Notes: generated by a model from the letters alone, not told the origin. A stretch of DNA of 64,000 nucleotides from Zoogloea sp016790385 (GCF_041916735.1 NZ_JAYRYY010000015.1), one strand, 5' to 3'; shown: positions 17,287 to 29,451, counted from the stretch's first letter. Numbers and translations are program-made.

Positions 17287-20200
17287 GCGGCGTCTCCGGC
17301 GGCGGCGCGGGGCTTGCCCTTGGCAAAGGTGGCCAGATAGAGCGGGCGCAGCAGGGTTTCGGCAAGGCGGGCGAACTCACCGCCGTTGCTCAGGGCTGCA
17401 AAATCGGGCCAGGCCCGTTGCAGGTAAGCGCTGCTGTCGCGCTCACCGGGGGAGTAGCCGTCACCCTCGTACACCCTGCGAGCCAACGCGGCCGCGCGGG
17501 CCTCGGCGGTGGCATCGGCCCCCGGTGGCGCCTCCCTGATCCAGGCAAAGGCGGTCTTCACCGCCAGGGGCAGTGGCCGGCTGCGGGCGGCCTGCCACGC
17601 CTGGAGGATGGCGTCCATGTGGGTGGCGGCATGCTGCGGGTCGAGGGGCTCGAGGGTGACGCTGCCGACCTTGCCCACCACCACGGTGGTGAGGCCCGCC
17701 CCGCCCAGATGCCCCGCCAGATGGGAGATCCAGTGCTTGATCAGGGGGTGGCGCTGATACTGGTTGTTCTTGAGCAGATCGCTGCTCTCCAGCACCACGC
17801 GCCCGCGCCGACCATCGGCCTGGGTGCGCAATCCCCCCAGGCGATCCTCCAGGCGCTGGCCGGCGGGGCTGGTGTATTCGATGGGCACGTCCCCGGCCTG
17901 CACATCGGGCCACTGGGCCAGGGCTTCGGTGTAGCGCTGGAAGAGATCGTCCATGGGCGCGGCCAGGGTTTCCATCATCAGCTCGGCAAAGGCGCCGGCG
18001 GCGAGGTCGCCACGGCGGCGGATGCGGGCCAGGCCGTCGGCCAGCGCCGCCTCCCGGGGCGCCCCATCGTCGAGCGCGCGGGCCTGCGCGGCGATGAGTT
18101 CGTCCCACAGCTGCCACAGGGCCAGGCCGTCCAGGTCGAAGGGCTCCTGGTCCTCGCTGGCGGGGTCGTCCATGTCGAAGTCCACCCGCAGGCGCTGGCG
18201 GAAGAAGGCTTTCACCGGGTCGCGCAGGAAGGCGGCCAGGTCGCCCAGGGTGACGACGGGGGTGTCGGTTGGGGGCGCCAGGGGCCCTGTGTCGTCGGGG
18301 CGGTCATCGGCGATGCGCCACTCGCCGGCATAGGTGAACAGGCGGCTGGCCGCCGGTTCAAGGGGGAAGTAGTCGGGATTGAAGGGCTGGAGGCGGTGCT
18401 CGATGCTGAGGGCTTCCAGCAGCGCACCCGCCTCCCCTTCCCGCCCGGCGAGGCGCCAGCCGGCCGCCAGGTGGTCGCGCAGCTGCCCCACGAGCACCGA
18501 GGGCGGACGCACGCTGTTGTCCTTGACGCTGCGCCCGACCCACGAGATGAACAGGCGCTCCCGGGCCGACAGCAGGGCTTCCAGGAAGAGGTAGCGGTCG
18601 TCCTCCCGGCGCGAACGGTCGCCGGGGCGGTAGTCGCGCCCCATCAGGTCGAAGTCCATGGCCACCCGGGTGCGCGGGTAGTCGCCGTCGTTGAGGCCGA
18701 GCAGGCACACCTGGCGGAAGGGGATGGCGCGCATGGGCATCAGCGTGGCGAACGTCACCGCGCCGGCGAAGAAGCGCTGGGACAGGCCGCTGTCGTCGAG
18801 CTGGGCCAGCCAGTACTCACCGACCACGGCCAGGGGCAGCGGGCTGTCCAGGCCGGCCTCATCGCACGCCGTCTGCCAGCGCGCCAGGGCCAGATCGAGC
18901 TGCTGGAGGGTGTAGGCGTCGGCGCTGTCATCGGGGGCGAAGAAGTCGGCCAGCAGGCGGCGCAGGCGCAGGCACCAGGTGGCCACGTCGGCGCTGTCGG
19001 CGAGGGCCTGCCACGTGGCTTCGAGGCGTTCCAGGAGATCGGCCAGGGGCCCGAGCAGGGCGGCGTCGAGGCCGCCGATCTCGTCGAAGGGCTCGATGTC
19101 GTTCCACGCCCCGGCGGTGCCGCCGACGGCATAGCCCAGCAGCATGCGGCGCAGGCCGAACAGCCAGGTGTTGGCCTCGGGTGCATCGGGCAGACCCAGA
19201 CTGGCGCGGTGGGCGCCATGCAGGCCCCAGCGCACACGCGCACCGCGTACCCAGCGGCGTACCAACGGCAGCTGGTCCTCGGCGATGTCGAAGCGCAGGC
19301 GCAGGGCCGGCACGTCGAGCAGATCGAGCACATCGCTCACGGCCAGGCGCGAAGTGGGCAGTTCGAGCAGGGTGCGGATGGCGCCCACCAGGGGGTCGTG
19401 GCGCCCCCGGCCCTGGTCAGCAATGCTGAAGGGGATGTAACGGGGATCGTGGCTGTCCATCAAGCCGAACACCGCCTGGATGTGGGGCGCGTACACATCG
19501 ATGTCCGGCACCATGACGATCACGTCCCGGGGGCGCAGGCTCGGGTCGGCGTTGAAGGCGGCGAGGAGCTGATCGTGGAGCACCTCCACTTCCCGCTGGG
19601 GGCTGTGGGCGATGTGAAGGCGGATCGAATCATCACCAGGGGCCACCGGCGGCCAGGTGTCGCGGGTCTGGCCCAGGGGGCGCAGGTCGCGGATGTCGTC
19701 CTGCAACTGGTTGAGCAGGCAGCCCCCGCCGTGGGGGGCGAAAAGGTCGATGCGCTGGCGGATGTCCACGAAGTGCTGGAGGTAGCCGGCGCGGGCGCTG
19801 TCGCTGTCGTGCTCGTCGAGCAGGCCGATGAAGTCGCGGCCCTGTTTGCCCCAGGCCGCCAGCAGGGGGTGGGCGTGGAGGTGCAGGCTGTCCTCGTTGA
19901 TCTCGGCCGGGGTGCCCGCGCGGCGCTGCTGGCGGCTGCGGGTGGCGCGCAGCAGCTCCTTGTCGGCAACGATGTCGGACCAATAATGCTCGCAGGGGTT
20001 ATGGACGCACATCAGCACCTGGCTCCAGCGGGCCAGGGCGGCGAGCACCTCCAGGGACTGGCGCGGCAGCGCCGAGATGCCGAAAACCAGCACCCGACGC
20101 GGCAGGCCGGATGGGCGCGGGGCATCTTCGGGCCACGCACCCACCCGGGCGAGAAAGGCCTCGTGCACCGCCGCCCGCCCCTGCCCGGCCAGGTCGGCAT

Positions 20201-20807
20201 TGCCGCCGGCGGCCACGTCGGCCAGCAAGGCCCGCCACAGGGCCGCCTGCCAGCGCTGCTCCTCCGGCAGGGGCGCCCGTTCGCCCCCGGCGCGGATGAG
20301 CAAGTCCTCACCCGCCGCCCAGGCGGCAAGCCAGTCGGCCCGGTACACCTGATACTGGTCGAACAGGTCGGCCAGGCGTTCGGCGAGCTGGAAGCGCTTG
20401 CGCAGGTCGGCATCCGCCGCCAGGAAGCGCCGCAGGGGCTGATAGGCCGCCTGCCCGGTGAGGTCCGGCAGCAGGCGCATCAGGCGCCACACCAGCAGCG
20501 GCTTGTCGAAGGGCGAGGTCTCGGGCACCGCGTCGCGCCCCAGCACGGCCCGATAGGCCTGCCACAGGAAGCGCGAAGGCAGCGACAGATCCAGCCCCGC
20601 GGCGATCCCGCAGCCTCCCTCCTCCACTTCTTCGGCCAGGGCCAGGCGCAGCCACTGGGCAATGCCGTTGCTATGCACCAGCACCGTCTCGGTTTCGAGG
20701 GGAGCCAGCGGGTAACGGCGGGTCCAGGTGACGAGCAGGTCGCGCAGGGCTTCGGGGTGATTGCCATGAACCAGCATCAGACCGGCGGGCAGCGGGGTGG
20801 GGGTCAA
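17283..20807 (-). CDS. recC: RecBCD subunit RecC, Chi recognition
   Basis: Gamma subunit of exonuclease V (1174 aa). RecC splits the DNA strands and scans for Chi using catalytically dead helicase folds. Recognisable stretches include GLMLVHGNHPEALRDLL at the start, LFVFGISALP-like text at mid-N-terminus (VLVFGISALPRQSLEVL), VMVPDIDVYAPHIQAVFG, IPFSIADQG and CLLGLNDGDYPR. The start is a TTG 6 bp downstream of GGAG; an in-frame ATG ten codons later has no such site. First gene of recCBD, with the next two genes overlapping by 4 bp each. Confidence 0.94.
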   Translation of the reverse strand: MTPTPLPAGLMLVHGNHPEALRDLLVTWTRRYPLAPLETETVLVHSNGIAQWLRLALAEEVEEGGCGIAAGLDLSLPSRFLWQAYRAVLGRDAVPETSPFDKPLLVWRLMRLLPDLTGQAAYQPLRRFLAADADLRKRFQLAERLADLFDQYQVYRADWLAAWAAGEDLLIRAGGERAPLPEEQRWQAALWRALLADVAAGGNADLAGQGRAAVHEAFLARVGAWPEDAPRPSGLPRRVLVFGISALPRQSLEVLAALARWSQVLMCVHNPCEHYWSDIVADKELLRATRSRQQRRAGTPAEINEDSLHLHAHPLLAAWGKQGRDFIGLLDEHDSDSARAGYLQHFVDIRQRIDLFAPHGGGCLLNQLQDDIRDLRPLGQTRDTWPPVAPGDDSIRLHIAHSPQREVEVLHDQLLAAFNADPSLRPRDVIVMVPDIDVYAPHIQAVFGLMDSHDPRYIPFSIADQGRGRHDPLVGAIRTLLELPTSRLAVSDVLDLLDVPALRLRFDIAEDQLPLVRRWVRGARVRWGLHGAHRASLGLPDAPEANTWLFGLRRMLLGYAVGGTAGAWNDIEPFDEIGGLDAALLGPLADLLERLEATWQALADSADVATWCLRLRRLLADFFAPDDSADAYTLQQLDLALARWQTACDEAGLDSPLPLAVVGEYWLAQLDDSGLSQRFFAGAVTFATLMPMRAIPFRQVCLLGLNDGDYPRTRVAMDFDLMGRDYRPGDRSRREDDRYLFLEALLSARERLFISWVGRSVKDNSVRPPSVLVGQLRDHLAAGWRLAGREGEAGALLEALSIEHRLQPFNPDYFPLEPAASRLFTYAGEWRIADDRPDDTGPLAPPTDTPVVTLGDLAAFLRDPVKAFFRQRLRVDFDMDDPASEDQEPFDLDGLALWQLWDELIAAQARALDDGAPREAALADGLARIRRRGDLAAGAFAELMMETLAAPMDDLFQRYTEALAQWPDVQAGDVPIEYTSPAGQRLEDRLGGLRTQADGRRGRVVLESSDLLKNNQYQRHPLIKHWISHLAGHLGGAGLTTVVVGKVGSVTLEPLDPQHAATHMDAILQAWQAARSRPLPLAVKTAFAWIREAPPGADATAEARAAALARRVYEGDGYSPGERDSSAYLQRAWPDFAALSNGGEFARLAETLLRPLYLATFAKGKPRAAAGDAA

Positions 20808-21110
20808 GGGGGACTCCGGGGCGGGGCGATGACGGGGAACGAGGGGAGGATACGGGATACGGGCGCGGAAGTGAGGACGGCGATGGCGGCCCGCGCCCCC
20901 CCTTCCCTGCTCGGCGCTGCGCCACCCCGATTGGGCTTGCTTCGGTGAGAGGAATGCCGGCGTCCGAGGGAAGGCGCCGGTGCGCGCCCAGACGACGTGG
21001 GGAGACTAGGGTTGTCCCGCATTCCCCCACCGGGCGCGCGGGGCTAGGGTGAGAGGTCGCATTCGCTCGGCGCGGCGTCGACCCCGAGCGCCCCCTTGAC
21101 GGAGACCTCC
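20808..21110. other. Divergent intergenic region recC / binding protein
   Basis: About 300 bp holding the divergent starts of recC and the amino-acid-type binding protein. It is GC-rich and I see no convincing promoter, operator or hairpin beyond the GGAG at 21101-21104. Confidence 0.5.
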
Positions 21111-22304
21111 TTGCTGCCATTCCTGCGCACGGCAATCCTGGCAACACTGGCCCTGCTGGGGTCGTCCGCCTCGGCCATTGAACCGATCCGCATCGGCGTG
21201 TCGGGCCCCTTCACCGGCGGCTCGAACCCGATGGGTATTGCCATGCGGGATGGCATCCGCCTCGCCGCGCGGGAGATCAACGCCGCGGGTGGCATTCTCG
21301 GGCGACCGGTGGTGCTGGTGGAGCGGGACGACGAGGCCCGCCCCGAGCGCGGCGCCCAGGTGGTGCAGGAGCTCATCAACCAGGAAAAGGTGATCGCCGG
21401 ACTCGGCATCGTGAACACCGGCGTAGCCCTGGCCAGCCAGCGCTTCTACCAGCAGGCCCACATTCCGATGATCACGTCGGTGGCCACCGGCTCGATCATC
21501 ACCAAGCAGTTCCTGCCGCCCCAATATCCCGACAACTACATCTTCCGCGCATCGGCGCCGGACACCGTCCAGGCGGCCATGATCGTGGAGGAGGCGGTGG
21601 TTCGCCAACGCCTGCGCAAGCTGGCGATCTTCCACGACAGCACCAACTACGGCCAGCTCGGCCGGGAAGACCTGGAGCGCGCCCTGGAGCGCCACGGCAT
21701 CAGGCCGGTGGCGGTGGAGCGTTTCAACATCCGCGATGTGGACATGACGCCCCAGCTGGCCCGGGCGCGGGCGGCGGGCGCCGAAGCCATCCTCACCTAC
21801 GGGCTGGGCCCGGAGCTGGCCCACCTGGCCAACGGCATGGTGCGGATAGGCTGGAAGGTGCCAATGATGGGCAGCTGGGCGCTGGCCATGTCCAACTTCA
21901 TCGACAACGCCGGCCCCAACGCCGAAGGCACGCGCATGCCCCAGACCTTCATCCAGGAGGGCAACACCCCTCGCCGCAAGGCCTTCATCGACAAGTACCG
22001 CAAGGCCTTTGGCGTGGAGCGGATTCCGGTGGCCCCGGCGGCGGCCCAGGGCTATGACTCGATGCTGCTGCTGGCTGCTGCCATCCAGCAGGCCCGCAGC
22101 ACCGACGGCGCACGCCTGCGCGAGGCCCTTGAAAACCTCAAGGATAGGGTGGAAGGCATCGTGATGGTATATGATCGCCCCTTCTCCAGAACGGATCACG
22201 AGGCGATCGATACGCCGCGGATTCCGGTCATCGGGGAAGTACGCAACAGTCAAGTGGTCTTCGCCTATGACGAAGACCGAAAGCGGGACGCGCAGCACAA
22301 ATGA
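21111..22304 (+). CDS. LivJ/LivK-type ABC substrate-binding protein
   Basis: Periplasmic binding protein of the branched-chain amino acid/amide family (Peripla_BP_6), about 397 aa. A signal peptide of ~20-25 residues (AILATLALLGSSASA) precedes IRIGVSGPFTGGSNPMGIA, the family's typical first strand and ligand loop. The two-lobed fold is suggested by REINAAGGILGRPVVLVERD, by VIAGLGIVNTGVALA, and by the second-lobe text AQGYDSMLLLAAAIQQA. No ATG is available; a TTG at 21111 with GGAG six bases upstream is preferred, and another TTG at 21096 would add five residues. No permease or ATPase genes are adjacent, so it is an orphan component whose ligand cannot be read from sequence. A strong terminator follows. 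Confidence 0.85.
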   Translation: MLPFLRTAILATLALLGSSASAIEPIRIGVSGPFTGGSNPMGIAMRDGIRLAAREINAAGGILGRPVVLVERDDEARPERGAQVVQELINQEKVIAGLGIVNTGVALASQRFYQQAHIPMITSVATGSIITKQFLPPQYPDNYIFRASAPDTVQAAMIVEEAVVRQRLRKLAIFHDSTNYGQLGREDLERALERHGIRPVAVERFNIRDVDMTPQLARARAAGAEAILTYGLGPELAHLANGMVRIGWKVPMMGSWALAMSNFIDNAGPNAEGTRMPQTFIQEGNTPRRKAFIDKYRKAFGVERIPVAPAAAQGYDSMLLLAAAIQQARSTDGARLREALENLKDRVEGIVMVYDRPFSRTDHEAIDTPRIPVIGEVRNSQVVFAYDEDRKRDAQHK

Positions 22305-22334
22305 TCCCGCACAGCGGAGCCCAGGTTTCCGCGC

Positions 22335-22382
22335 ACGGCCGGGGGTTTTCTCCCTCCCTCCCTCGCCCCCGGCCGTTTTTTT
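22335..22382 (+). terminator. Intrinsic terminator
   Basis: Stem ACGGCCGGGGG / CCCCCGGCCGT (11 bp) with a 20-nt pyrimidine-rich loop, followed by seven T. It terminates the binding-protein gene. It lies in the 394-bp gap before aceE, which otherwise holds only the aceE promoter. Confidence 0.9.
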
Positions 22383-22562
22383 CCCATTCCCGTCGAACGA
22401 GACTTCGCCGGCCGGTGCCTTCAGGCCCGGCTGGCGAACGCGCTCTTGATCAATCCGCCCCGCTTGTCGGCCCCTGCAGCGAGGCCATTCCACGCCCTGC
22501 GCCCCCGTGCGCAAGGGCGCTTGCCGCGCCACGTCGACGCCATGCATAAGGGACACCACCTA

Positions 22563-22597
22563 TTGCACAATGCGGGATTTCGTTTTATATTGCGAAA
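22563..22597 (+). promoter_or_regulatory. aceE promoter with candidate operator
   Basis: A sigma-70-like promoter: -35 TTGCAC (22563-22568), 17-bp spacer, -10 TATATT (22586-22591). An inverted repeat TTTCG-N10-CGAAA (22578-22597) straddles the -10 and is a plausible repressor site. It does not match the enterobacterial PdhR consensus, so the regulator is unknown. The 5' leader to the aceE start is about 100 nt. Confidence 0.65.
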
Positions 22598-22698
22598 CAT
22601 CAGGGTCGTGATCCGACCCACGCAGGTTTGCAGTGAAAGTCCGCTGTCGTTACCCACGATGGCAATCCACAACCCGCACAGTCATGAGGAGACAAACC

Positions 22699-25374
<2,676 letters not shown>

Positions 25375-25391
25375 TCGAGAGGAGTGCAAAC

Positions 25392-27041
25392 ATGAGCCAA
25401 CTCATCGAAGTCAAGGTCCCGGACATCGGCGATTTCTCCGACGTCCCTGTGATCGAACTGTTCGTCAAGGTCGGTGACACCATCAAGGTGGACGACGCCA
25501 TCGCCACCCTCGAATCCGACAAGGCCACCATGGACGTGCCGTCCAGTGCCGCCGGCGTGGTCAAGGAAGTGCTGATCAGCCTGGGCGACAAGGTTGCCGA
25601 AGGCACCGTGCTGATCAAGGTCGAAGCCGCCGGCGCGGCTACCGCGGCGCCCGCCCCGGCCGCTGCCGCCCCGGCACCGGCCCCCGCGGCCGCACCGGCA
25701 GCGCCCGCCCCCGCCGCAGCCCCTGCGGCCGGCGGTGGCATCGTTGAGGTGAAGGTGCCGGATATCGGCGACTTCTCCGACGTGCCGGTCATCGAACTGT
25801 TTGTGAAGGTGGGCGACAGCATCAAGGCGGAAGACGCCATCGCCACCCTGGAATCCGACAAGGCCACGATGGACGTGCCCTCCTCCGCCACCGGCGTGGT
25901 GAAGGAAGTGCTGGTCCAGCTGGGCAGCAAGGTTTCCGAAGGCAGTGTGCTGATCAAGGTTGAGACCGGTGCCGGCGCCTCGGCTCCGGCGCCTGCCGCC
26001 AGCGCACCCGCTGCCGCACCGGCCGCATCTCCCGCCCCGGCGCCGGCGGCAGCGCCCACCCCGGCAGCTGCACCCGCTCCGGCCGCCGCGCCGTCGGCCG
26101 TCACCCTCGGCGGCAAGGTCCACGCCAGCCCGTCGGTGCGCGCCTTCGCCCGTGAGCTCGGCGTCGATCTGGCCCAGGTCAAGGCCACCGGCCCGAAGAA
26201 CCGCATCATCCAGGCCGACGTCACCGCCTTTGTGAAGGGCGCCATGAGCACCGGCGTCGTCCCGGGCAAGACCGTTGCTGCCGCAGCCGTCGGCAGCCTG
26301 GGTGGCGGGCTCGACCTGCTGCCCTGGCCGAAGGTGGATTTCGCCAAGTTCGGCGAGGTCGAGGTCAAGCCCCTGTCGCGCATCAAGAAGATCTCGGGCC
26401 AGAACCTGTCCCGCAACTGGGCGATGATCCCGGCCGTCACCTATCACGAGGACGCCGACATCACCGACCTGGAAGCCTTCCGCGTCCAGATGAACAAGGA
26501 GTTCGAGAAGTCCGGCAAGAAGCTCACCATGCTCGCCTTCATCATCAAGGCTTCGGTGCGCGCCCTGCAGGAATTCCCCGAGTTCAACACCAGTCTCGAC
26601 GGGGACAACCTGGTCTACAAGAAGTACTTCAACATTGCCTTCGCGGCGGACACCCCCAACGGCCTCGTTGTGCCGGTGGTGAAGGATGCGGACAAGAAGA
26701 GCGTGTTCGACATTGCCGCCGAAACCGGTTCGCTGGCCAAGCTCGCCCGTGACGGCAAGCTCAAGCCCGCCGACATGTCCGGCGCGTGCTTCACCATCTC
26801 CAGCCTCGGCGGCATCGGTGGCACCTACTTCGCGCCCATCGTCAATGCGCCGGAAGTGGCCATCCTGGGGGTCAACAAATCGGTGTTCAAGCCGGTGTGG
26901 GACGGCAAGCAGTTTGCGCCGCGCCTCACCCTGCCCATGTCGCTGACCGCCGACCACCGCGTGATCGACGGCGCCCTGGCCACCCGCTTCAACGTGTACC
27001 TCGCCCAACTGCTGGCCGACTTCCGTCGGGTCATGCTCTAA
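25392..27041 (+). CDS. aceF: Pyruvate dehydrogenase E2 with two lipoyl domains
   Basis: Dihydrolipoamide acetyltransferase, 549 aa, core of the pyruvate dehydrogenase complex. Two N-terminal lipoyl domains (about 1-80 and 117-195) each carry the lipoylation motif LESDKATMDVPS, the Lys being modified. They are joined by long Ala/Pro-rich linkers. A peripheral-subunit-binding domain follows (HASPSVRAFARELGVDLAQV, about 243-278). The catalytic domain ends in LTADHRVIDGA with the active-site His and Asp. The two lipoyl domains are nearly identical to each other and to that of the downstream E3. It is preceded by GAGAGGAG and spaced 10 bp from lpd. Confidence 0.97.
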   Translation: MSQLIEVKVPDIGDFSDVPVIELFVKVGDTIKVDDAIATLESDKATMDVPSSAAGVVKEVLISLGDKVAEGTVLIKVEAAGAATAAPAPAAAAPAPAPAAAPAAPAPAAAPAAGGGIVEVKVPDIGDFSDVPVIELFVKVGDSIKAEDAIATLESDKATMDVPSSATGVVKEVLVQLGSKVSEGSVLIKVETGAGASAPAPAASAPAAAPAASPAPAPAAAPTPAAAPAPAAAPSAVTLGGKVHASPSVRAFARELGVDLAQVKATGPKNRIIQADVTAFVKGAMSTGVVPGKTVAAAAVGSLGGGLDLLPWPKVDFAKFGEVEVKPLSRIKKISGQNLSRNWAMIPAVTYHEDADITDLEAFRVQMNKEFEKSGKKLTMLAFIIKASVRALQEFPEFNTSLDGDNLVYKKYFNIAFAADTPNGLVVPVVKDADKKSVFDIAAETGSLAKLARDGKLKPADMSGACFTISSLGGIGGTYFAPIVNAPEVAILGVNKSVFKPVWDGKQFAPRLTLPMSLTADHRVIDGALATRFNVYLAQLLADFRRVML

Positions 27042-27290
27042 GGAGATCGCCATGAGCCTCGTAGAAGTCAAGGTTCCGGATATCGGCGATTTCTCGGACG
27101 TGCCCGTCATCGAGCTGTTTGTGAAGGTCGGCGACACCATCAAGGTGGACGACGCCATCGCCACGCTCGAATCGGACAAGGCCACCATGGATGTGCCATC
27201 CAGCGCCGCCGGTGTGATCAAGGAAGTGAAGATCGCCCTGGGCGACCGGGTGTCCGAAGGCAAGGTGCTGATCGTCGTCGAAGCGGACGG
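25395..27290 (+). repeat. Three near-identical lipoyl-domain units
   Basis: About 240-bp units at 25395-25640, 25743-25970 and 27058-27285 encode near-identical lipoyl domains, each starting like VKVPDIGDFSDVPVIELFVK: two in aceF and one at the start of lpd. The high similarity across two genes suggests gene conversion or recent duplication. Confidence 0.85.
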
Positions 27291-28824
27291 TGCGGGCGCC
27301 AGCCCGGCGCCGGCCGCCTCGGCTGCACCGGCTGCCCCTGCCGCCGCGCCCGTGGCCGCGCCGGCCGCCGCCGCCCACAGCGGCAGCGCCGACGTGGAGT
27401 ACGACATGGTGGTGCTGGGTGCCGGGCCGGGCGGCTATTCCGCCGCCTTCCGCGCCGCCGACCTGGGCCTCAAGACCGCCATCATCGAACGCTATGCCAC
27501 CCTCGGCGGTGTGTGCCTGAACGTGGGCTGCATTCCTTCCAAGGCGCTGCTGCATGTGGCGGCCGTGATCGAAGAGGCGGAACACGCCAGCGTGGCGGGC
27601 GTCAGCTTCGCCAAGCCCAGCGTGGACGTGGACGCCCTGCGCACCCACAAGGAGAAGGTGGTCGGCAAGCTCACTGGCGGCCTCGCCGGCATGGCCAAGG
27701 GCCGCAAGGTGGACATCATCCGTGGCTACGGCCACTTCCTCGACCCGAATCACCTCGAGGTCGAAGAAACCACCGGCACCAGCCAGGACAAGACCGGTGC
27801 CAAGAAGGTCGTGAAGTTCAAGCAGTGCATCATCGCGGCCGGATCGGCAGCGGTGCATCTGCCCTTCATCCCCCGTGATCCGCGCATCGTCGACTCCACC
27901 GGCGCGCTGGAACTCCGCTTCGTGCCCGGCAAGCTGCTGGTCATCGGCGGCGGCATCATCGGCCTGGAAATGGCCACGGTCTATTCCACCCTCGGCTCCC
28001 GCGTCGATGTGGTGGAGATGATGGATGGCCTGATGCAGGGCCCCGACCGGGACGCCGTCAAGGTATGGGAGAAGCAGAACGCCAGCCGCTTCGACAAGAT
28101 CATGCTGAAGACCAAGACGGTGGCCGTCGACGCGAAGGAGGACGGCTTGTACGTCACCTTCGAAGGCGAGGGTGCGCCTGCTGATCCGGTCAAGTACGAC
28201 ATGATCCTGCAATCGGCGGGCCGCGCGCCCAACGGCAAGAAGATCGGCGCCGACAAGGCCGGCGTCATCGTCACCGACCGCGGTTTCATCCCGGTGGATG
28301 CCCAGATGCGCACCAATGTGCCCCACATCTTCGCCATCGGCGACGTGGTCGGCCAACCCATGCTGGCCCACAAGGCTGTGCATGAAGCCCACGTGGCGGC
28401 GGAAGTCGCGGCCGGTCACAAGGCCGCCTTCGATGCCACAGTGATCCCCGGTGTGGCCTACACCCACCCCGAAGTCGCCTGGGTGGGCTACACCGAAGCC
28501 CAGGCCAAGGCCGAAGGCAAGAAGGTGGAGACAGCCAAGTTCCCCTGGGCCGCCAGCGGCCGCGCCATCGCCAATGGCGCCGACTACGGCTTCACCAAGC
28601 TGATCTTCGACGCCGAAACCCACCGGGTCATCGGTGGCACCATCGTCGGCCCCTCCGCCGGCGACATGATCGGCGAAGTGTGTCTGGCCATCGAGATGGG
28701 CGCGGATGCGGTGGATATTGGCAAGACCATCCATCCCCACCCCACCCTCGGCGAAACCGTGGGCATGGCGGCAGAGGTGGCCCACGGCAGTTGCACCGAC
28801 GTACCGCCGGCCCGCAAGAAGTAA
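27052..28824 (+). CDS. lpd: Dihydrolipoamide dehydrogenase with lipoyl domain
   Basis: The E3 flavoprotein reoxidises dihydrolipoamide with NAD+. It is 590 aa, longer than a plain E3 (~470 aa), because residues 1-80 form a lipoyl domain with LESDKATMDVPS, then an Ala/Pro linker to about 115. The E3 core shows the FAD motif DMVVLGAGPGGYSAAFRAAD, the redox disulfide GGVCLNVGCIPSK, the NAD motif LLVIGGGIIGLEMATVY, TNVPHIFAIGDVVGQPMLAH and the C-terminal catalytic HPHPTLGE. Lipoyl-E3 fusions are common in betaproteobacterial pyruvate dehydrogenase operons. AAGGAG precedes the ATG; a T-rich terminator follows. Confidence 0.97.
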   Translation: MSLVEVKVPDIGDFSDVPVIELFVKVGDTIKVDDAIATLESDKATMDVPSSAAGVIKEVKIALGDRVSEGKVLIVVEADGAGASPAPAASAAPAAPAAAPVAAPAAAAHSGSADVEYDMVVLGAGPGGYSAAFRAADLGLKTAIIERYATLGGVCLNVGCIPSKALLHVAAVIEEAEHASVAGVSFAKPSVDVDALRTHKEKVVGKLTGGLAGMAKGRKVDIIRGYGHFLDPNHLEVEETTGTSQDKTGAKKVVKFKQCIIAAGSAAVHLPFIPRDPRIVDSTGALELRFVPGKLLVIGGGIIGLEMATVYSTLGSRVDVVEMMDGLMQGPDRDAVKVWEKQNASRFDKIMLKTKTVAVDAKEDGLYVTFEGEGAPADPVKYDMILQSAGRAPNGKKIGADKAGVIVTDRGFIPVDAQMRTNVPHIFAIGDVVGQPMLAHKAVHEAHVAAEVAAGHKAAFDATVIPGVAYTHPEVAWVGYTEAQAKAEGKKVETAKFPWAASGRAIANGADYGFTKLIFDAETHRVIGGTIVGPSAGDMIGEVCLAIEMGADAVDIGKTIHPHPTLGETVGMAAEVAHGSCTDVPPARKK

Positions 28825-28857
28825 GTCTCCTCCAAGACCCTGTTGTAGCGTTGTTTC

Positions 28858-28883
28858 AGGCGGCCTCAGGGCCGCCTTTTTTT
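28858..28883. terminator. Terminator of aceE-aceF-lpd
   Basis: AGGCGGCC-TCAG-GGCCGCCT followed by seven T. The stop codon of the opposing TfoX-like gene (28866-28868) lies inside the loop, so the hairpin overlaps the 3' end of that gene. Confidence 0.92.
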
Positions 28884-29267
28884 ACCTGCGGCGCCAGAGC
28901 TCGAAGCCGGTGACGGGCCGCGGTGCGCCTTGCCCGGCGTCTTTGGCGGCAGTCCCGCCGCGAAGCGGTGGCTCCCGCTCACCCACTCCAGCAGCGCCTC
29001 ATCCGAGGCATACCCATCGGGCTCGACGAACACGTAGCCCTTCATCGGCCTGCCGGTGAAATCCATCTCACGGACATGCGGCAGCAGGAGCGCCTGCGCA
29101 TACGCCTCCAACGGCAGGCGCACCATCAAGCGCTCCCCCAGGACCCCCACGAAGACGTGCCCGTCCGCCATGAAGGCGAGGCCACCGAACATCTTTCTCT
29201 CCGTGATGGCCGGACGTCCATGGACGATCTCCCGCACACGTTGCGCCAAGCCCTCGTCGTAAGCCAC
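28866..29267 (-). CDS. TfoX N-terminal domain protein
   Basis: A 133-aa protein made almost entirely of a TfoX_N domain (ITERKMFGGLAFMADGHVF, then VFVEPDGYASDEALLEWV), with a basic Ser/Pro/Lys tail. Full-length TfoX/Sxy regulates competence genes in Gammaproteobacteria; stand-alone TfoX_N proteins are common and of unknown role. The start is taken as GTG at 29267, 8 bp after AGGAG; longer versions upstream have no ribosome-binding site and read unlike protein. The 3' end lies within the terminator loop of the pyruvate dehydrogenase operon. Confidence 0.75.
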   Translation of the reverse strand: MAYDEGLAQRVREIVHGRPAITERKMFGGLAFMADGHVFVGVLGERLMVRLPLEAYAQALLLPHVREMDFTGRPMKGYVFVEPDGYASDEALLEWVSGSHRFAAGLPPKTPGKAHRGPSPASSSGAAGKKRRP

Positions 29268-29406
29268 GCTGTCGTCTCCTGATCGGTCCGCCCTCCCCGC
29301 ACCGGTGGGCAGGCGAGGCGTCGAAAAAGCTTGCGCCAGAAATTGTTGCGCTGCACAATAAATCCATACTGAATCTGGGCATCGTGGGCTGCCATCGCCC
29401 AAGCCG

Positions 29407-29451
29407 GTATCGGGATTGTCCGGATCGGTGCTCGTGCCGACAACCCGATAC
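29407..29451. other. Inverted repeat upstream of 88-aa gene
   Basis: GTATCGGGATTGTC and GACAACCCGATAC form a 12-13-bp stem with one bulged A and a short inner extension. It lies between the TfoX-like gene and the small gene at 29472, just before that gene's AAGGAG. It could be an operator or a 5'-leader hairpin; no T-tract follows. Confidence 0.5.

Noticed and set aside
14308..20948. Open frames of 1010 and 1230 codons antisense to recB and recC
   Set aside because: They mirror the third-position GC bias of recB and recC, contain no domains and have Gly/Ala/Gln-rich composition.
22446..22458. TTGATCAATC considered as an FNR box
   Set aside because: The half-sites are not separated by four bases as required for FNR binding.
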